Part shown: positions 9,628-17,603 of the stretch, one piece after another
Layout: each line of letters starts with the position of its first letter
Numbering within the stretch: position 1 is the stretch's first letter
Assembly: GCA_025454955.1 (NCBI GenBank)
Contig: JALONL010000007.1
Span: 67,001-131,000 of the forward strand
Length of the DNA: 64,000 nucleotides
Direction: 5' to 3'
Origin: Bacteroidia bacterium
GTDB lineage: Bacteria; Bacteroidota; Bacteroidia; Palsa-965
Position numbers and translations under genes: made by a program
The notes under the pieces: generated by a model
The model's database searches: none
Told to the model about the DNA's origin: nothing
What the model saw: the letters and a program-made list of their open reading frames with translations, nothing else

Positions 9628-10662
9628 ATGAAAAAGCAAATCATCCTCTTGTGTTTTTTGTGCCTTGCCGCTGCTGGTTTTGCACAAACTAATCTTATCC
9701 CCAACCCCAGCCTTGAGGAAAAAGATACGCTTGCCACATCGCCTTTAGCCTGTGTGCCTAAACATTGGTATTCGCCAAATTCAACAGGCAGCCCCGACTA
9801 CGTAGATAGCAGTTTTACAAGCATGAACGGATTCGTCCAATATCCCTTATCATGGACAACAGCCAATACTGTATTTAACCGTTGGGGCAACTACAACTAT
9901 ACAAACATCATGAATGATGGTGACCGTGCTGCGCATCATGGTACATCTTACATGGGTATGGGTGTTGATGTAGGCGTGGAATATATTGCAACAGAACTGC
10001 TTGATACCTTGCAAGCTGGCAAGACCTATGCTTTTGAATATCACTTATTGCTCTCTAACTGGTCACATCTTGGCTTTGATCATATTGGTGCAGCTTTCAC
10101 CCAAGATCGACTTGTGAATTTTAACATTAACGACCCATTCCAATTCGTACTAAGTACTTACGATGCAGGTGGACAAACAGGACAATGCCTATTAGATACA
10201 ACAAACTGGATGACAGTGCGTGATACTTTCATTGCAGAAGGAGGTGAAAAATTTATGACGATTGGAACGCCAGACACAAGTAACCTCACTCTATGTCGTT
10301 TCGAGCCCAGCGGTGGCGCGTATTACTTCGTTGATAATTTCAAACTAATCTGCCTTGATTGCGATACGACCAACGTGCCGCCGCGGCCTGTTGCGCCTGT
10401 CATTCCCGCAGATTATACGGGCATCAGGTTATCGCCCAATCCGATCATCACCACTTATACGCTCACCTATGATCTGCCAGAAGGCGGGGTGTTTACGATC
10501 TATGATGGCACTGGCCGCAGTGTTTATACCGACAATTTACAAGCGGGCGATATTCAACGCGCCTATTACCTGCCCGATCATATTGCAACTGGCATTTATT
10601 TCTGGTCGGTGAGCAATGGTAATACTGTATTGCAACACGGCAAAATGATTGTTACGCGATAG
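9628..10662 (+). CDS. T9SS-secreted protein of 344 residues
   Basis: Start at the ATG at 9628, directly before a signal peptide (MKKQIILLCFLCLAAAGFAQ); the frame also runs upstream through the terminator but has no signal there. The mature N-terminus (NLIPNPSLEEKD...) and the following roughly 200 residues resemble the jelly-roll/carbohydrate-binding-like domain common in Bacteroidota surface proteins. The last 85 residues form a type A sorting domain (LSPNPIITTYTLTY ... GTGRSVYT ... IATGIYFW). It follows the large surface protein in the same orientation and they may act together at the cell surface. Function is unknown. Confidence 0.8.
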   Translation: MKKQIILLCFLCLAAAGFAQTNLIPNPSLEEKDTLATSPLACVPKHWYSPNSTGSPDYVDSSFTSMNGFVQYPLSWTTANTVFNRWGNYNYTNIMNDGDRAAHHGTSYMGMGVDVGVEYIATELLDTLQAGKTYAFEYHLLLSNWSHLGFDHIGAAFTQDRLVNFNINDPFQFVLSTYDAGGQTGQCLLDTTNWMTVRDTFIAEGGEKFMTIGTPDTSNLTLCRFEPSGGAYYFVDNFKLICLDCDTTNVPPRPVAPVIPADYTGIRLSPNPIITTYTLTYDLPEGGVFTIYDGTGRSVYTDNLQAGDIQRAYYLPDHIATGIYFWSVSNGNTVLQHGKMIVTR

Positions 10663-10950
10663 GGCGTTGCATTCCATCCACGATCGCAAAAAACTCTGTC
10701 AGCGTCAGATCATGGCAGCGGAGGATGGTGATAAGAGTTGAGAGCTGCATATTGCGTCCGTGTTCGTATGCCAGATACTGCGCCGTGCAATGCCGTGGTC
10801 ATAGGCAAAAACTTCGTGACTGCTATAACCCGCTTCCTTGCGCAAACGACGCAACACCGCGCCGATCTGGCGCAGATCGTTTTGCATCTCGGCATCAATC
10901 GTCTTGATCTTCGGCCCACGTTTCATCGCCATCCTGTTTGTATTTTTCAT
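10652..10950 (-). pseudogene. Frameshifted XRE-like HTH regulator
   Basis: From the ATG at 10950 the frame encodes MKNTNRMAMKRGPKIK and an HTH start (LRRLRKEAGYSSHEVFAYDHGIARR). Near 10790 it leaves frame; the other frame continues perfectly with QYLAYEHGRNMQLSTLIT and ends at 10652. Joined by one missing base, the product matches the layout of the intact HTH protein at 11896-12171 (FAFEHGLEPATYARHETGKNMTVVTLIKI). It is either a pseudogene or an assembly error. It overlaps convergently with the end of the T9SS gene before it. Confidence 0.7.
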
Positions 10951-11137
10951 GTGAAACACTACTACGTAATGGTACAACCAACACGGCGCGCCGTGTGAGG
11001 CAGAACAGGCAATAACAACCATCACATTCACGCGGACGCAATGCGGGCAAGGGTTTCTTATCCTTGCGCTTAGCATGGGAGCACGGGCATGGCGGCTCCT
11101 CTCCTACCCTCTTAAAATGCTTTTTGTAACGTTTCAT
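10895..11137 (-). CDS. Small cysteine-rich protein, coupled to the 203-aa gene
   Basis: This 80-residue frame begins 2 bases after the stop of the 11140-11751 gene (TGAGCATG), suggesting translational coupling. Residues 17-50 contain CPC and CDGCYCLFC, a cysteine pattern compatible with metal binding, in a basic context. Its 3' end overlaps the start of the frameshifted HTH gene by about 55 bp and covers the 16-bp palindrome at 10981. It may be chance; the coupling and cysteine spacing are the only support. Confidence 0.35.
   Translation of the reverse strand: MKRYKKHFKRVGEEPPCPCSHAKRKDKKPLPALRPRECDGCYCLFCLTRRAVLVVPLRSSVSHEKYKQDGDETWAEDQDD
10981..10996. promoter_or_regulatory. 16-bp perfect palindrome, possible operator
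   Basis: ACACGGCGCGCCGTGT is a perfect palindrome about 31 bp upstream of the ATG of the frameshifted HTH gene. The position suits an autoregulatory operator. It also lies within the small cysteine-rich ORF if that is real. Confidence 0.4.
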
Positions 11138-11139
11138 GC

Positions 11140-11751
11140 TCAGTCGATGAGGTCGTACGTAAACTCCAATGCCTCATCGGCAGGCAGAAGTAAATCCATC
11201 CGATCAACGGCGAAGTTGATTTTAAACGCCGTGATCTGCGGCAGAAGTCGCGCCGCTTCCGTTGCCGTGCAAAAGCCATTCAGGCGTATCTCCTGATACG
11301 TATAGGCCAGCAGCATATAATGCAATGATGGCACACCGTGCCGGCGAAGGTTGGCCTTGCTGGTTTTGCACAAGCCTTTGACACGATCAATCGGCATGGA
11401 TAAAAACCGATACTTCGCGTATTCGTTTTTCAGTGCCAGCGGATGCGATGGCGGCAGAGCCGTGAGCCAGCGTTGATAGACAGGATAATGCGCAAATAAC
11501 GCCCGTGCTGTCGCCGTCACCATCGGGGCGTTTTCTGCGCAAAACACGGTATCATCTAATCGTCGCACAGTATTTTTTGCAAATTCTGGCAGCGGGCAAC
11601 CTGGCTGTTGCATCCAATCGGCATAACCAAAAGAAAAGAGCCGCAGCAGCAGAAAAATAAAACGCGGCAGCTTCTTGTGCTGTAAGGCAAAATATTCAGC
11701 ATCAGCATCTTGTGCGAATGTCGCAACAAGGTCGATTGAATGAAAATTCAT
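11140..11751 (-). CDS. Hypothetical protein, 203 aa
   Basis: Starts at the ATG at 11751 (MNFHSIDLVATF), preferred over a longer frame that lies in the AT-rich promoter region. No family is recognised. The protein is rich in Leu, Ala, Arg and His, has no signal peptide, and a short aromatic/hydrophobic stretch (FIFLLLRLFSFGYADW) near residue 35 is too brief and polar-flanked for a clear membrane span. It is divergent from the HTH gene at 11896, with which it shares an upstream region. Probably an element-specific accessory protein. Confidence 0.6.
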   Translation of the reverse strand: MNFHSIDLVATFAQDADAEYFALQHKKLPRFIFLLLRLFSFGYADWMQQPGCPLPEFAKNTVRRLDDTVFCAENAPMVTATARALFAHYPVYQRWLTALPPSHPLALKNEYAKYRFLSMPIDRVKGLCKTSKANLRRHGVPSLHYMLLAYTYQEIRLNGFCTATEAARLLPQITAFKINFAVDRMDLLLPADEALEFTYDLID

Positions 11752-11856
11752 ACGCAGTGGGTATTTAAGAGTGAAACAAGATTTTTGCACTGTGCTTATA
11801 TGCAAGTGTAAATATACACATTTATATAAACACTCTTATATAACGCATTGCATCAG

Positions 11857-11894
11857 GCGCGTGTGTTCCTTTGCTTTGTGTTCTAAACACGCGC
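11857..11894. promoter_or_regulatory. Inverted repeat overlapping the HTH gene leader
   Basis: GCGCGTGT and ACACGCGC arms are separated by 22 bp and end 1 base before the ATG of the HTH gene at 11896. This is a natural position for an autoregulatory operator or a translation-masking hairpin. Confidence 0.4.
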
Positions 11895-11895
11895 A

Positions 11896-12171
11896 ATGGC
11901 TAAGAAACCGACCAAGGCAAAAGCAACTCCCGCCGCCAGCAAACGCATCACCACCAGCGATGCCGATAAGCTGAAAATTATCGGCGCACGTATTCGTGAA
12001 CGCCGCCTTGCTTTGGGCTTTTCGAGCGGATTGAAATTTGCCTTCGAGCATGGCCTCGAACCCGCGACCTATGCCCGCCACGAAACAGGCAAGAACATGA
12101 CCGTGGTAACGCTCATCAAAATCGCCAAAGCCCTCAACACCACCGCATCCGAATTGCTGGCGGGGATTTAG
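11896..12171 (+). CDS. XRE-family HTH transcriptional regulator
   Basis: The 91-residue protein has a basic, alanine-rich N-terminus (residues 1-25) and an HTH domain (about 28-90: KLKIIGARIRERRLALGF, then YARHETGKNMTVVTLIKIAKAL). It belongs to the Cro/CI-like DNA-binding superfamily. It is a homologue of the frameshifted gene at 10652-10950. A leader inverted repeat and palindromes downstream suggest it binds nearby DNA, perhaps controlling the primase/antirestriction block. Confidence 0.8.
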   Translation: MAKKPTKAKATPAASKRITTSDADKLKIIGARIRERRLALGFSSGLKFAFEHGLEPATYARHETGKNMTVVTLIKIAKALNTTASELLAGI

Positions 12172-12177
12172 AGAAAT

Positions 12178-12225
12178 CTAATCTCCGCAAAAGCACATTT
12201 AATCTCCGCAAATTTGCGGAGATTA
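12178..12225. promoter_or_regulatory. 26-bp perfect palindrome plus half-site
   Basis: At 12200-12225 TAATCTCCGCAAA is followed at once by its exact reverse complement. An extra half-site TAATCTCCGCAA lies about 21 bp upstream (12179-12190). The pair sits just after the XRE gene and before the 12514 gene, as expected for an operator, or for iteron-like binding in an element replication region. The rest of 12226-12513 is mixed-composition intergenic sequence. Confidence 0.5.
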
Positions 12226-12513
12226 GCAGGGGCTATTCTCCGCATCGCTAATCCGATTCGCGCCCGATTCGCCCTCGATTCGCCTGATTTTGTTCGTTTT
12301 TTTGTATGCAGGGGTGCATACAGGTGGGTAATTTATTGTCGTAAATCGTTCTTTTAACATAATAATGTTATAGCAAATCGGGGCGAACGTGAGTGGAAAT
12401 TGCGAAATGTAACTCAACTCCAAATTGTTTCCACCTGTGCGGCGCACTTGCGTATAGTCCGCCTCCTCACGGCCATCGTGAATCACCACCAACACAAACC
12501 ACAGGAGGAAAAT

Positions 12514-12744
12514 TTGTTTACTGACCAGCCACCACAACCACCCGCATCACCACATTCACCTTTGAACGGTGATCAGATGCTCAGCAAAAAAGAAGCCGCG
12601 CGTCTGCTCAACGTTTCGCCGCACACGCTCGGAACGTGGGCGCAGTTTAAACGCCCCGACTTAAAGCCTTTCAAAATTGGCGGGCGTGTGCGTTATCGCC
12701 TGTCGGTACTGAATGCCTACATGGAAGAACAACTGCGTCCGTAA
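12514..12744 (+). CDS. Helix-turn-helix (MerR/excisionase-like) protein
   Basis: The start is taken as TTG at 12514, set by a perfect AGGAGG at 12503-12508; longer upstream frames have no ribosome site. The 76-residue product has a proline-rich N-terminus and an HTH_17-type domain (residues about 28-76: MLSKKEAARLLNVSPHTLGTW ... FKIGGRVRYRLSVLNAYM), as in excisionases and plasmid regulators. It is the first of a run of genes with strong SD sequences and is followed 57 bp later by the primase gene. Confidence 0.75.
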   Translation: MFTDQPPQPPASPHSPLNGDQMLSKKEAARLLNVSPHTLGTWAQFKRPDLKPFKIGGRVRYRLSVLNAYMEEQLRP

Positions 12745-12801
12745 TTCACGCACGCGTTCTATACTCTCCCTCTCCACATCATCACATACATGAGGTTTTC
12801 G

Positions 12802-13698
12802 ATGAACATCGATCAAGCCAAAGCTATTGCCTTGCCTGAACTTTTGCTCAAACTCGGTCACCAGCCCGTGCGCGAACGCGGTTGTGACCTTTGGTATCTC
12901 TCGCCGTTGCGCGATGAGAAAACCGCCAGCTTTCACATCAACACCACGCGCAATGTGTGGTACGATTTCGGCAGCGACAAAGGCGGTGATACGGTGTCCT
13001 TCGCGCAGGAATATCTGCGCATTGGCCGCGATAAAGTCAGCATTGCTGATTCCCTGCACTGGCTACGCACCATGCACGGCGTGGTTTCTTTTATACCGCG
13101 CACGTTCCACGCTCCGACAGCAACCGCCCCTGCACTGGAATTAAAAAGCCTCACCAAACTTGCCTTGCCGCAGTTGTATAACTATCTCGATACGCGCGGC
13201 ATTGATCGCAATCTGGCACGGCGATACTACAAACAGGCGCAAGTGTTCAATACCAATACCAGCAAAACCTTTACCGCCATCAGCTTTGCCAACGAGGACG
13301 GCGGGCATGAACTGCGCAATGCTTTTTTCAAAGGCTGCATCGCGCCGAAACGCATCAGCTTTATTCGTGGCGCAACATCACCATCCGCACAAATTCACAT
13401 CTTCGAGGGCAGTGTAGATTTTCTCTCCACGCTGGTGTTAGCCCGTCGGCAAACGCCCGAACATGACACGATAGTACTGAATTCCCTGTCGTGTTTGCGT
13501 CAAGCCCTACCGTATATCAGCAGCTATGGCTACACGCGATTATGCGCCTGGCTGGATAACGATCAGGCGGGCGATACGGCCACACTCGCTTTGCAAGCGA
13601 TGGCCGCGCAGGAAAAAATCGCCTTCCGCGATATGCGCACGATCTATAAGCCGCATAAGGACGTGAATGATTTCCTGATGCACCGCAAGGCGCGTTAG
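12802..13698 (+). CDS. Toprim-domain primase of mobile-element type
   Basis: The 298-residue protein starts at the ATG at 12802 (MNIDQAKAIALP), with GAGG upstream. Residues about 25-75 resemble the CHC2/DnaG-type N-terminal zinc-binding region (YLSPLRDEKTASF ... NVWYDFGSDKGGD), although only one cysteine remains, so zinc binding is probably lost. Residues about 195-285 form a Toprim domain with the acidic motif FEGSVDF and the DxD motif AWLDNDQAGD. Proteins of this size and layout are common in Bacteroidota mobile elements and are thought to prime replication of transferred DNA. Confidence 0.85.
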   Translation: MNIDQAKAIALPELLLKLGHQPVRERGCDLWYLSPLRDEKTASFHINTTRNVWYDFGSDKGGDTVSFAQEYLRIGRDKVSIADSLHWLRTMHGVVSFIPRTFHAPTATAPALELKSLTKLALPQLYNYLDTRGIDRNLARRYYKQAQVFNTNTSKTFTAISFANEDGGHELRNAFFKGCIAPKRISFIRGATSPSAQIHIFEGSVDFLSTLVLARRQTPEHDTIVLNSLSCLRQALPYISSYGYTRLCAWLDNDQAGDTATLALQAMAAQEKIAFRDMRTIYKPHKDVNDFLMHRKAR

Positions 13699-13791
13699 TC
13701 GCTCATCGCTGCGCTTGTTCGGCAGGTGTGTGATGAGGGCGGCGGTGTTTATGCCGTTGCTGTTCACCCTTCCGAGCATCGGGCAATCCCT

Positions 13792-13883
13792 GCCATGCCC
13801 CGCACTTTTCCTGTCAACCAGAAAATCGGTTCCCCCTAAATGTCTCCCCCAATTTTCAGGTGGACAGGCGTGCTGGGCATGGC
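13792..13883. other. Long imperfect hairpin (92 nt), candidate origin or RNA element
   Basis: Successive complementary arms are GCCATGCCC/GGGCATGGC, GCAC/GTGC, CCTGTC/GACAGG, and ACCAGAAAAT against ATTTTCAGGT with one mismatch. Together they make a stem of nearly 30 pairs with small internal loops. The apical loop of about 25 nt contains two CCCCC runs around TAAATGTCT. It lies in the 236-bp gap between the primase gene and a small SD-preceded gene. A single-strand origin, oriT or regulatory RNA are all possible. Confidence 0.6.
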
Positions 13884-13934
13884 GGTCGGGAGCCATCGCC
13901 CGCAAGGGTAACCACAAACGAAAAGGAAAACACC

Positions 13935-14123
13935 ATGACCACATCATCACAAAAACCAGCCTTCATCATCTACGCGCAAGAGCAAGACGGCACGCTCAAA
14001 CGCATCGGTGCAACATTCACGCACAGCAAAGGCAAGGGCTTCAACATCGTGATCGGCAAGCAACGCTACATCGCTTTTCCGAGCACACCCAAAGCCACCG
14101 CAACCAAGGAGGCGGGCGCGTAA
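13935..14123 (+). CDS. Small hypothetical protein, 62 aa
   Basis: The start ATG at 13935 is preceded by AAAAGGAAAA. The protein (MTTSSQKPAFIIYAQEQDG ...) looks like a small beta-rich domain (FIIYAQ ... LKRIGATFTH ... FNIVI ... RYIAF). Similar short proteins are common next to ArdC-like genes in proteobacterial plasmids, but I cannot name a family. It is co-directional with the next two genes and likely part of their operon. Confidence 0.6.
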   Translation: MTTSSQKPAFIIYAQEQDGTLKRIGATFTHSKGKGFNIVIGKQRYIAFPSTPKATATKEAGA

Positions 14124-14168
14124 GCGCCCCCTCTTTTCGCATCCATCCAACGCAGAAAGGAAATCATC

Positions 14169-14648
14169 ATGCAAGCCTATATCGGAAATGACGGAATTGT
14201 GTACCGCCAGCTTATCGCACCGAGAAGTATCACGATTATTCGCGCCGAAGGACGCACTGATCTATGTGGTATCAAACAGGTGTGTCAATCATTTGCCGCA
14301 GCAGATGCAATTTTAATTGCCAACTCAGCAACTGCACCAGAGCACGGCGGCTACGATAAGCACGATTTTAAAGTCGAGTACATGGACGGATATATCTATG
14401 AAGGTCGCTACGATCTCATGCACTTGAATTGTGAGCGTCCTGATCTTGCAAAGCACATGCGCTCATATCTCGAATATCTTGCGTTCGACGAAGAAGCAGC
14501 CAGTTATATCGAGCCATCACTCAGAAAAAGTGCGCAATCATTCCTTCTTGTCTATGACGTGCAACAAAAGCCCGTTCGGGTTGAACCGAATGAAACCGCA
14601 GAAATCATCCGTGACTACCGCAATCCAACGCCAAAAAACAGAATGTAA
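14169..14648 (+). CDS. Hypothetical protein, 159 aa
   Basis: Start ATG 14169 with AGAAAGGAAATC upstream. It is a soluble, acidic protein with no signal peptide or membrane span; no family is recognised. It lies 45 bp after the small gene and 29 bp before the ArdC-like gene, all with SD sites, so it probably belongs to an establishment/antirestriction operon. Confidence 0.6.
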   Translation: MQAYIGNDGIVYRQLIAPRSITIIRAEGRTDLCGIKQVCQSFAAADAILIANSATAPEHGGYDKHDFKVEYMDGYIYEGRYDLMHLNCERPDLAKHMRSYLEYLAFDEEAASYIEPSLRKSAQSFLLVYDVQQKPVRVEPNETAEIIRDYRNPTPKNRM

Positions 14649-14677
14649 ATCTCTCTTACAAACAGGAGTGTAAATCA

Positions 14678-15613
14678 ATGTCCGATGCACAAAACATCTA
14701 CGATACCATCACCAATAAAATCATCGCCGATCTTGAAAAGGGGATATTAGCTTGGCGCAAACCGTGGCACAGCGACACGCTCAGCAGTCGCGTGATACGC
14801 CCTTTGCGGCACAACGACATTCCCTACACAGGCATCAATACGATCATCCTGTGGATGGCCGCAATGGAACAGGGCTACCAATCACCCTATTGGATGACAT
14901 TCAAACAAGCCATCAACATGAAAGCCAATGTCAAGAAAGGTGAGAAAGGCACAAACATCGTCTATGCCGACAAGATGGTGAGAACAGAACAAGACGAAAC
15001 TGGCAAGGACGTTCAAGTCACCATTCCCTACCTGAAAGCCTATACCGTATTCAATGCAAACCAGATCGAAGGTTTACCACCTGCCTATTACGCACAACCT
15101 GAATCCAAACCCGCACCAAAGCACGAACGCATCCCATCGCTGGATAGTTTCTTTGCCAACACCAAAGCCACGGTGCAAGACGGTGTGCAGGCCACGTATT
15201 TCCTGCTACGCGACATCATCGAAATGCCGCCATTCGATTGCTTTATAGACGCGCCCGCTTACTACGCCACACTCGCGCACGAGGTCACGCATTGGACAAG
15301 CCATCCAAGCCGCCTTAATCGTAACTTCAACCGCAAAGCATGGGGCGATGAAGGCTACGCCAAAGAAGAACTCGTGGCCGAACTCGGCGCATGTTTTCTC
15401 AATGCCGATCTGGGCCTGTCGCCACTGCCTGATGAACAACACGCCGCCTACATTCAATCATGGCTGAAAGTGCTCAAGAACGAAAAACGCTTCATCTTCT
15501 CCGCTGCCGCCCACGCCAGCCGAGCGGTTGAATATCTCCACGCCCTGCAGACAGAAACTCAACCAACGACCACCACCAAACCAACCCCAACCCTCACCAT
15601 GACAGGAGCATGA
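14678..15613 (+). CDS. ArdC-like antirestriction protein
   Basis: The protein has 311 residues and the SD is AGGAGTG. The N-terminal part (residues about 1-125: IYDTITNKIIADLEKGILAWRKPW ... PYTGINTIILW ... VKKGEKGTNIVY) is the ArdC N-terminal/DUF1738 domain, which binds single-stranded DNA. The C-terminal part (about 150-285) is a zinc metallopeptidase-like domain with HEVTH (HExxH) and a downstream Glu in KEELVAELGACF. ArdC proteins protect incoming plasmid DNA from restriction. It is followed 3 bp later by the AlpA-like gene. The C-terminal tail is Thr/Pro-rich. Confidence 0.88.
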   Translation: MSDAQNIYDTITNKIIADLEKGILAWRKPWHSDTLSSRVIRPLRHNDIPYTGINTIILWMAAMEQGYQSPYWMTFKQAINMKANVKKGEKGTNIVYADKMVRTEQDETGKDVQVTIPYLKAYTVFNANQIEGLPPAYYAQPESKPAPKHERIPSLDSFFANTKATVQDGVQATYFLLRDIIEMPPFDCFIDAPAYYATLAHEVTHWTSHPSRLNRNFNRKAWGDEGYAKEELVAELGACFLNADLGLSPLPDEQHAAYIQSWLKVLKNEKRFIFSAAAHASRAVEYLHALQTETQPTTTTKPTPTLTMTGA

Positions 15614-15616
15614 ACC

Positions 15617-15793
15617 ATGATCGTCTATTACAGTGATAAACAAATCGCCGCAATTTTAGGCGTGAGCCGCGATACCGTCTGGCGATGGGCGCGAGAAAAA
15701 AACTTCCCGCAGCCCTACAAAATATCCGAACGCTGCACCCGCTGGCGCAGTGATGAAATTGAAAACTGGATTGCCAGCAGAGCAAATAATTGA
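15617..15793 (+). CDS. AlpA-family regulator
   Basis: A 58-residue ORF starts at the ATG at 15617 with AGGAG upstream, 3 bp after the ArdC-like gene. The sequence (YYSDKQIAAILGVSRDTVWRW ... NFPQPYKISERCTRWRSDEIENW) is a clear AlpA/HTH_17 protein. AlpA-type proteins activate excision by, or control, P4-like integrases; such an integrase is 2 kb downstream at 17857. A strong hairpin ends the operon. Confidence 0.85.
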   Translation: MIVYYSDKQIAAILGVSRDTVWRWAREKNFPQPYKISERCTRWRSDEIENWIASRANN

Positions 15794-15802
15794 AAACAAC
15801 AA

Positions 15803-15832
15803 GGGGCTGTTTCGCACACACGAAACAGCCCC
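15803..15832. terminator. Strong hairpin after the antirestriction operon
   Basis: GGGGCTGTTTCG and CGAAACAGCCCC form a 12-bp perfect stem with a 6-base loop, 10 bp after the AlpA-like stop. The T-tract is weak on both strands, so it may act for both converging genes. Confidence 0.6.
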
Positions 15833-15851
15833 CTATTAACTCTATATACGC

Positions 15852-16358
15852 CTATACGTTATCTCTGTTCAGGCCATCTTTACCTGGGGGTGGTTGCGAA
15901 TTTTGATTGAACGTGACTGATAAATCATCTTTATTGGCGGGTCTCTCATTTTGCTTTTCTTCTGCCCATTGACGCTCTGCCTTCTCATTAAATTTATCAC
16001 TCAGAATTGACCGTTGCGGCTGGTCTTTTATAAACTGTTGGACTTGGTTGTATATGCTTTCGTGTGACTTATCTGAGAAAATATGATCTATGCCTTTTTG
16101 AATAACATTGCGTTGTGCGCTTGTAAAACTTTCGTTTTCTAAAATTTTCTCTATATCCTTCTTGGTAGCCTCTTTCAAATTTTTATTCATATCAACCAAA
16201 TCTTTACGCCATGTGTTGGGCTTAGGCGTTAATGTGGGTGGAAGATATGAACCATCAGGCAAAGGACGCCCATCTAAGTTCGATAGATTAGTATCGATAA
16301 TAATTTGAGCGGTTGTTAATATCCTATTGATAGTTTGTAGTGGTGTTTCTTGCGCCAT
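15852..16358 (-). CDS. Hypothetical protein, 168 aa
   Basis: A hydrophilic protein with many Lys, Glu, Asn and Gln residues and predicted helices (residues about 55-140). The C-terminal 30 residues are low-complexity (NQNSQPPPGKDG). It has no signal peptide. It converges with the AlpA-like gene and is divergent from the 16421 gene, with a 62-bp AT-rich promoter region between. I recognise no family. Confidence 0.55.
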   Translation of the reverse strand: MAQETPLQTINRILTTAQIIIDTNLSNLDGRPLPDGSYLPPTLTPKPNTWRKDLVDMNKNLKEATKKDIEKILENESFTSAQRNVIQKGIDHIFSDKSHESIYNQVQQFIKDQPQRSILSDKFNEKAERQWAEEKQNERPANKDDLSVTFNQNSQPPPGKDGLNRDNV

Positions 16359-16420
16359 AATAATTGCATTTAGTGCATAAATCTAATATAATGAAAAAAA
16401 TAAACAAAGGAGCTAAAGAA

Positions 16421-17104
16421 ATGACTTTTACAAATTATCACGAACAAGCAAAGCATCTATTGATAAACGATTCAAAGTTTAAATCTAAAGTGTGGGATAT
16501 ATTATACGCTGCAACAATTGGGCTTAACGACACAAGCGATGAATTTGATGAAAGTGGCGCTTTACTTCCGAATAAAGCGACCAACGAATGCCCCAGCAAG
16601 TTTGAACCATATGTTGCAACAGCAGAGATGTTGTTAGCTTTTCGGAACGGCACACTATCTGAACAAGATGCTCTTGATGCAATGTATAAAATTGCCTTAG
16701 AACAGCGCAACTCATATATGAGACGCAATAGTAGCATTGCAAGCTATCTATGCGAAGAATTCTCACAGCATACACTTGACTGCTATGAACAATATCGTCC
16801 ACAAGATAGTGAAGCAGCCAGAGCGCTCGTTTGCCAAAAATTAGGCTACGAACCCCCACTCAAAATATCGATGCAAGCAGAACTCAGCATGAGAATATTT
16901 TTTGAACAAGAGGAACAATATAAAGAACAGAGAATCGACATCGACACGTCAAGTTTACGCGAATTTATGCTGAAATCCTCATGTATAAAACTAAAATACC
17001 GAGAGGCGTTTTTAGAAGGAGGATGGGAGGCCGCTGATAAATCCCCTCTGCCTTTCTTTGATAGAGAAGGCATACAGTGCTATCTTGTTAAAAAACGCGC
17101 CTAA
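16421..17104 (+). CDS. Hypothetical protein, 227 aa
   Basis: The start is fixed by AAGGAG at 16407-16412 ahead of the ATG at 16421 (MTFTNYHEQAKHLL). A soluble, mainly helical protein with no recognised family. It overlaps the convergent gene at 17101 by 4 bp. Composition is more AT-rich than the antirestriction block, but the SD sequence resembles those genes. Confidence 0.55.
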   Translation: MTFTNYHEQAKHLLINDSKFKSKVWDILYAATIGLNDTSDEFDESGALLPNKATNECPSKFEPYVATAEMLLAFRNGTLSEQDALDAMYKIALEQRNSYMRRNSSIASYLCEEFSQHTLDCYEQYRPQDSEAARALVCQKLGYEPPLKISMQAELSMRIFFEQEEQYKEQRIDIDTSSLREFMLKSSCIKLKYREAFLEGGWEAADKSPLPFFDREGIQCYLVKKRA

Positions 17105-17439
17105 ATATCCATTTCAATACTGGTCACAGCGATCTTATTATCGACGCTTTGAACGTTCGTCTGTTTTTCTATTACCCGACTTACAAGATGCTGCATGATA
17201 CCTTCAAATAGTGGGAGTAAGTTTTCACCTCTAACCAATACTGATTGCCGCGCAAATTTGAGTGCAAATAGTTTCTGATCAGTTGAACACTCCCCGCTAT
17301 GTAAGTAGTGATATTGGTGAACTAATACAGACTTATCTTTAAACTGAAATGTAATGGTTTTAGATGGCACTATATTTTCGTGCAGCTGATAACAGTCGTC
17401 ATCTTGCAAATCTGCTTCAGTAGAATTTATCTCTGACAT
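17101..17439 (-). CDS. Hypothetical protein, paralogue of the 29364 gene
   Basis: 112 residues from the ATG at 17439; a GTG at 17463 is an alternative start. The C-terminal 75 residues align with the protein at 29364-29759: 'HYLHSGECSTDQKLFALKF' against 'SYLVGGTYDPQDSKITLTF', then VLVRGENLLPLFEGIM against VVITGANLQPIYEAIM. The shared part looks like a small beta-sandwich or sheet. The other copy overlaps the relaxase gene, which suggests an element-linked function. Confidence 0.6.
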   Translation of the reverse strand: MSEINSTEADLQDDDCYQLHENIVPSKTITFQFKDKSVLVHQYHYLHSGECSTDQKLFALKFARQSVLVRGENLLPLFEGIMQHLVSRVIEKQTNVQSVDNKIAVTSIEMDI

Positions 17440-17603
17440 AGAAAAATCGTTTTCAATTCTCACTACTAAAGATAAAAATTCTTATCTATAATTTTGAGCG
17501 GTTTATATTTTCGTCGATCAACAGATTGGGTTGATTTTTTATGCGATCAAAGGCAGTATCAAAAGGCTAAAATCGTCTTCAGTCATAACGTCGGATTGAC
17601 CTT

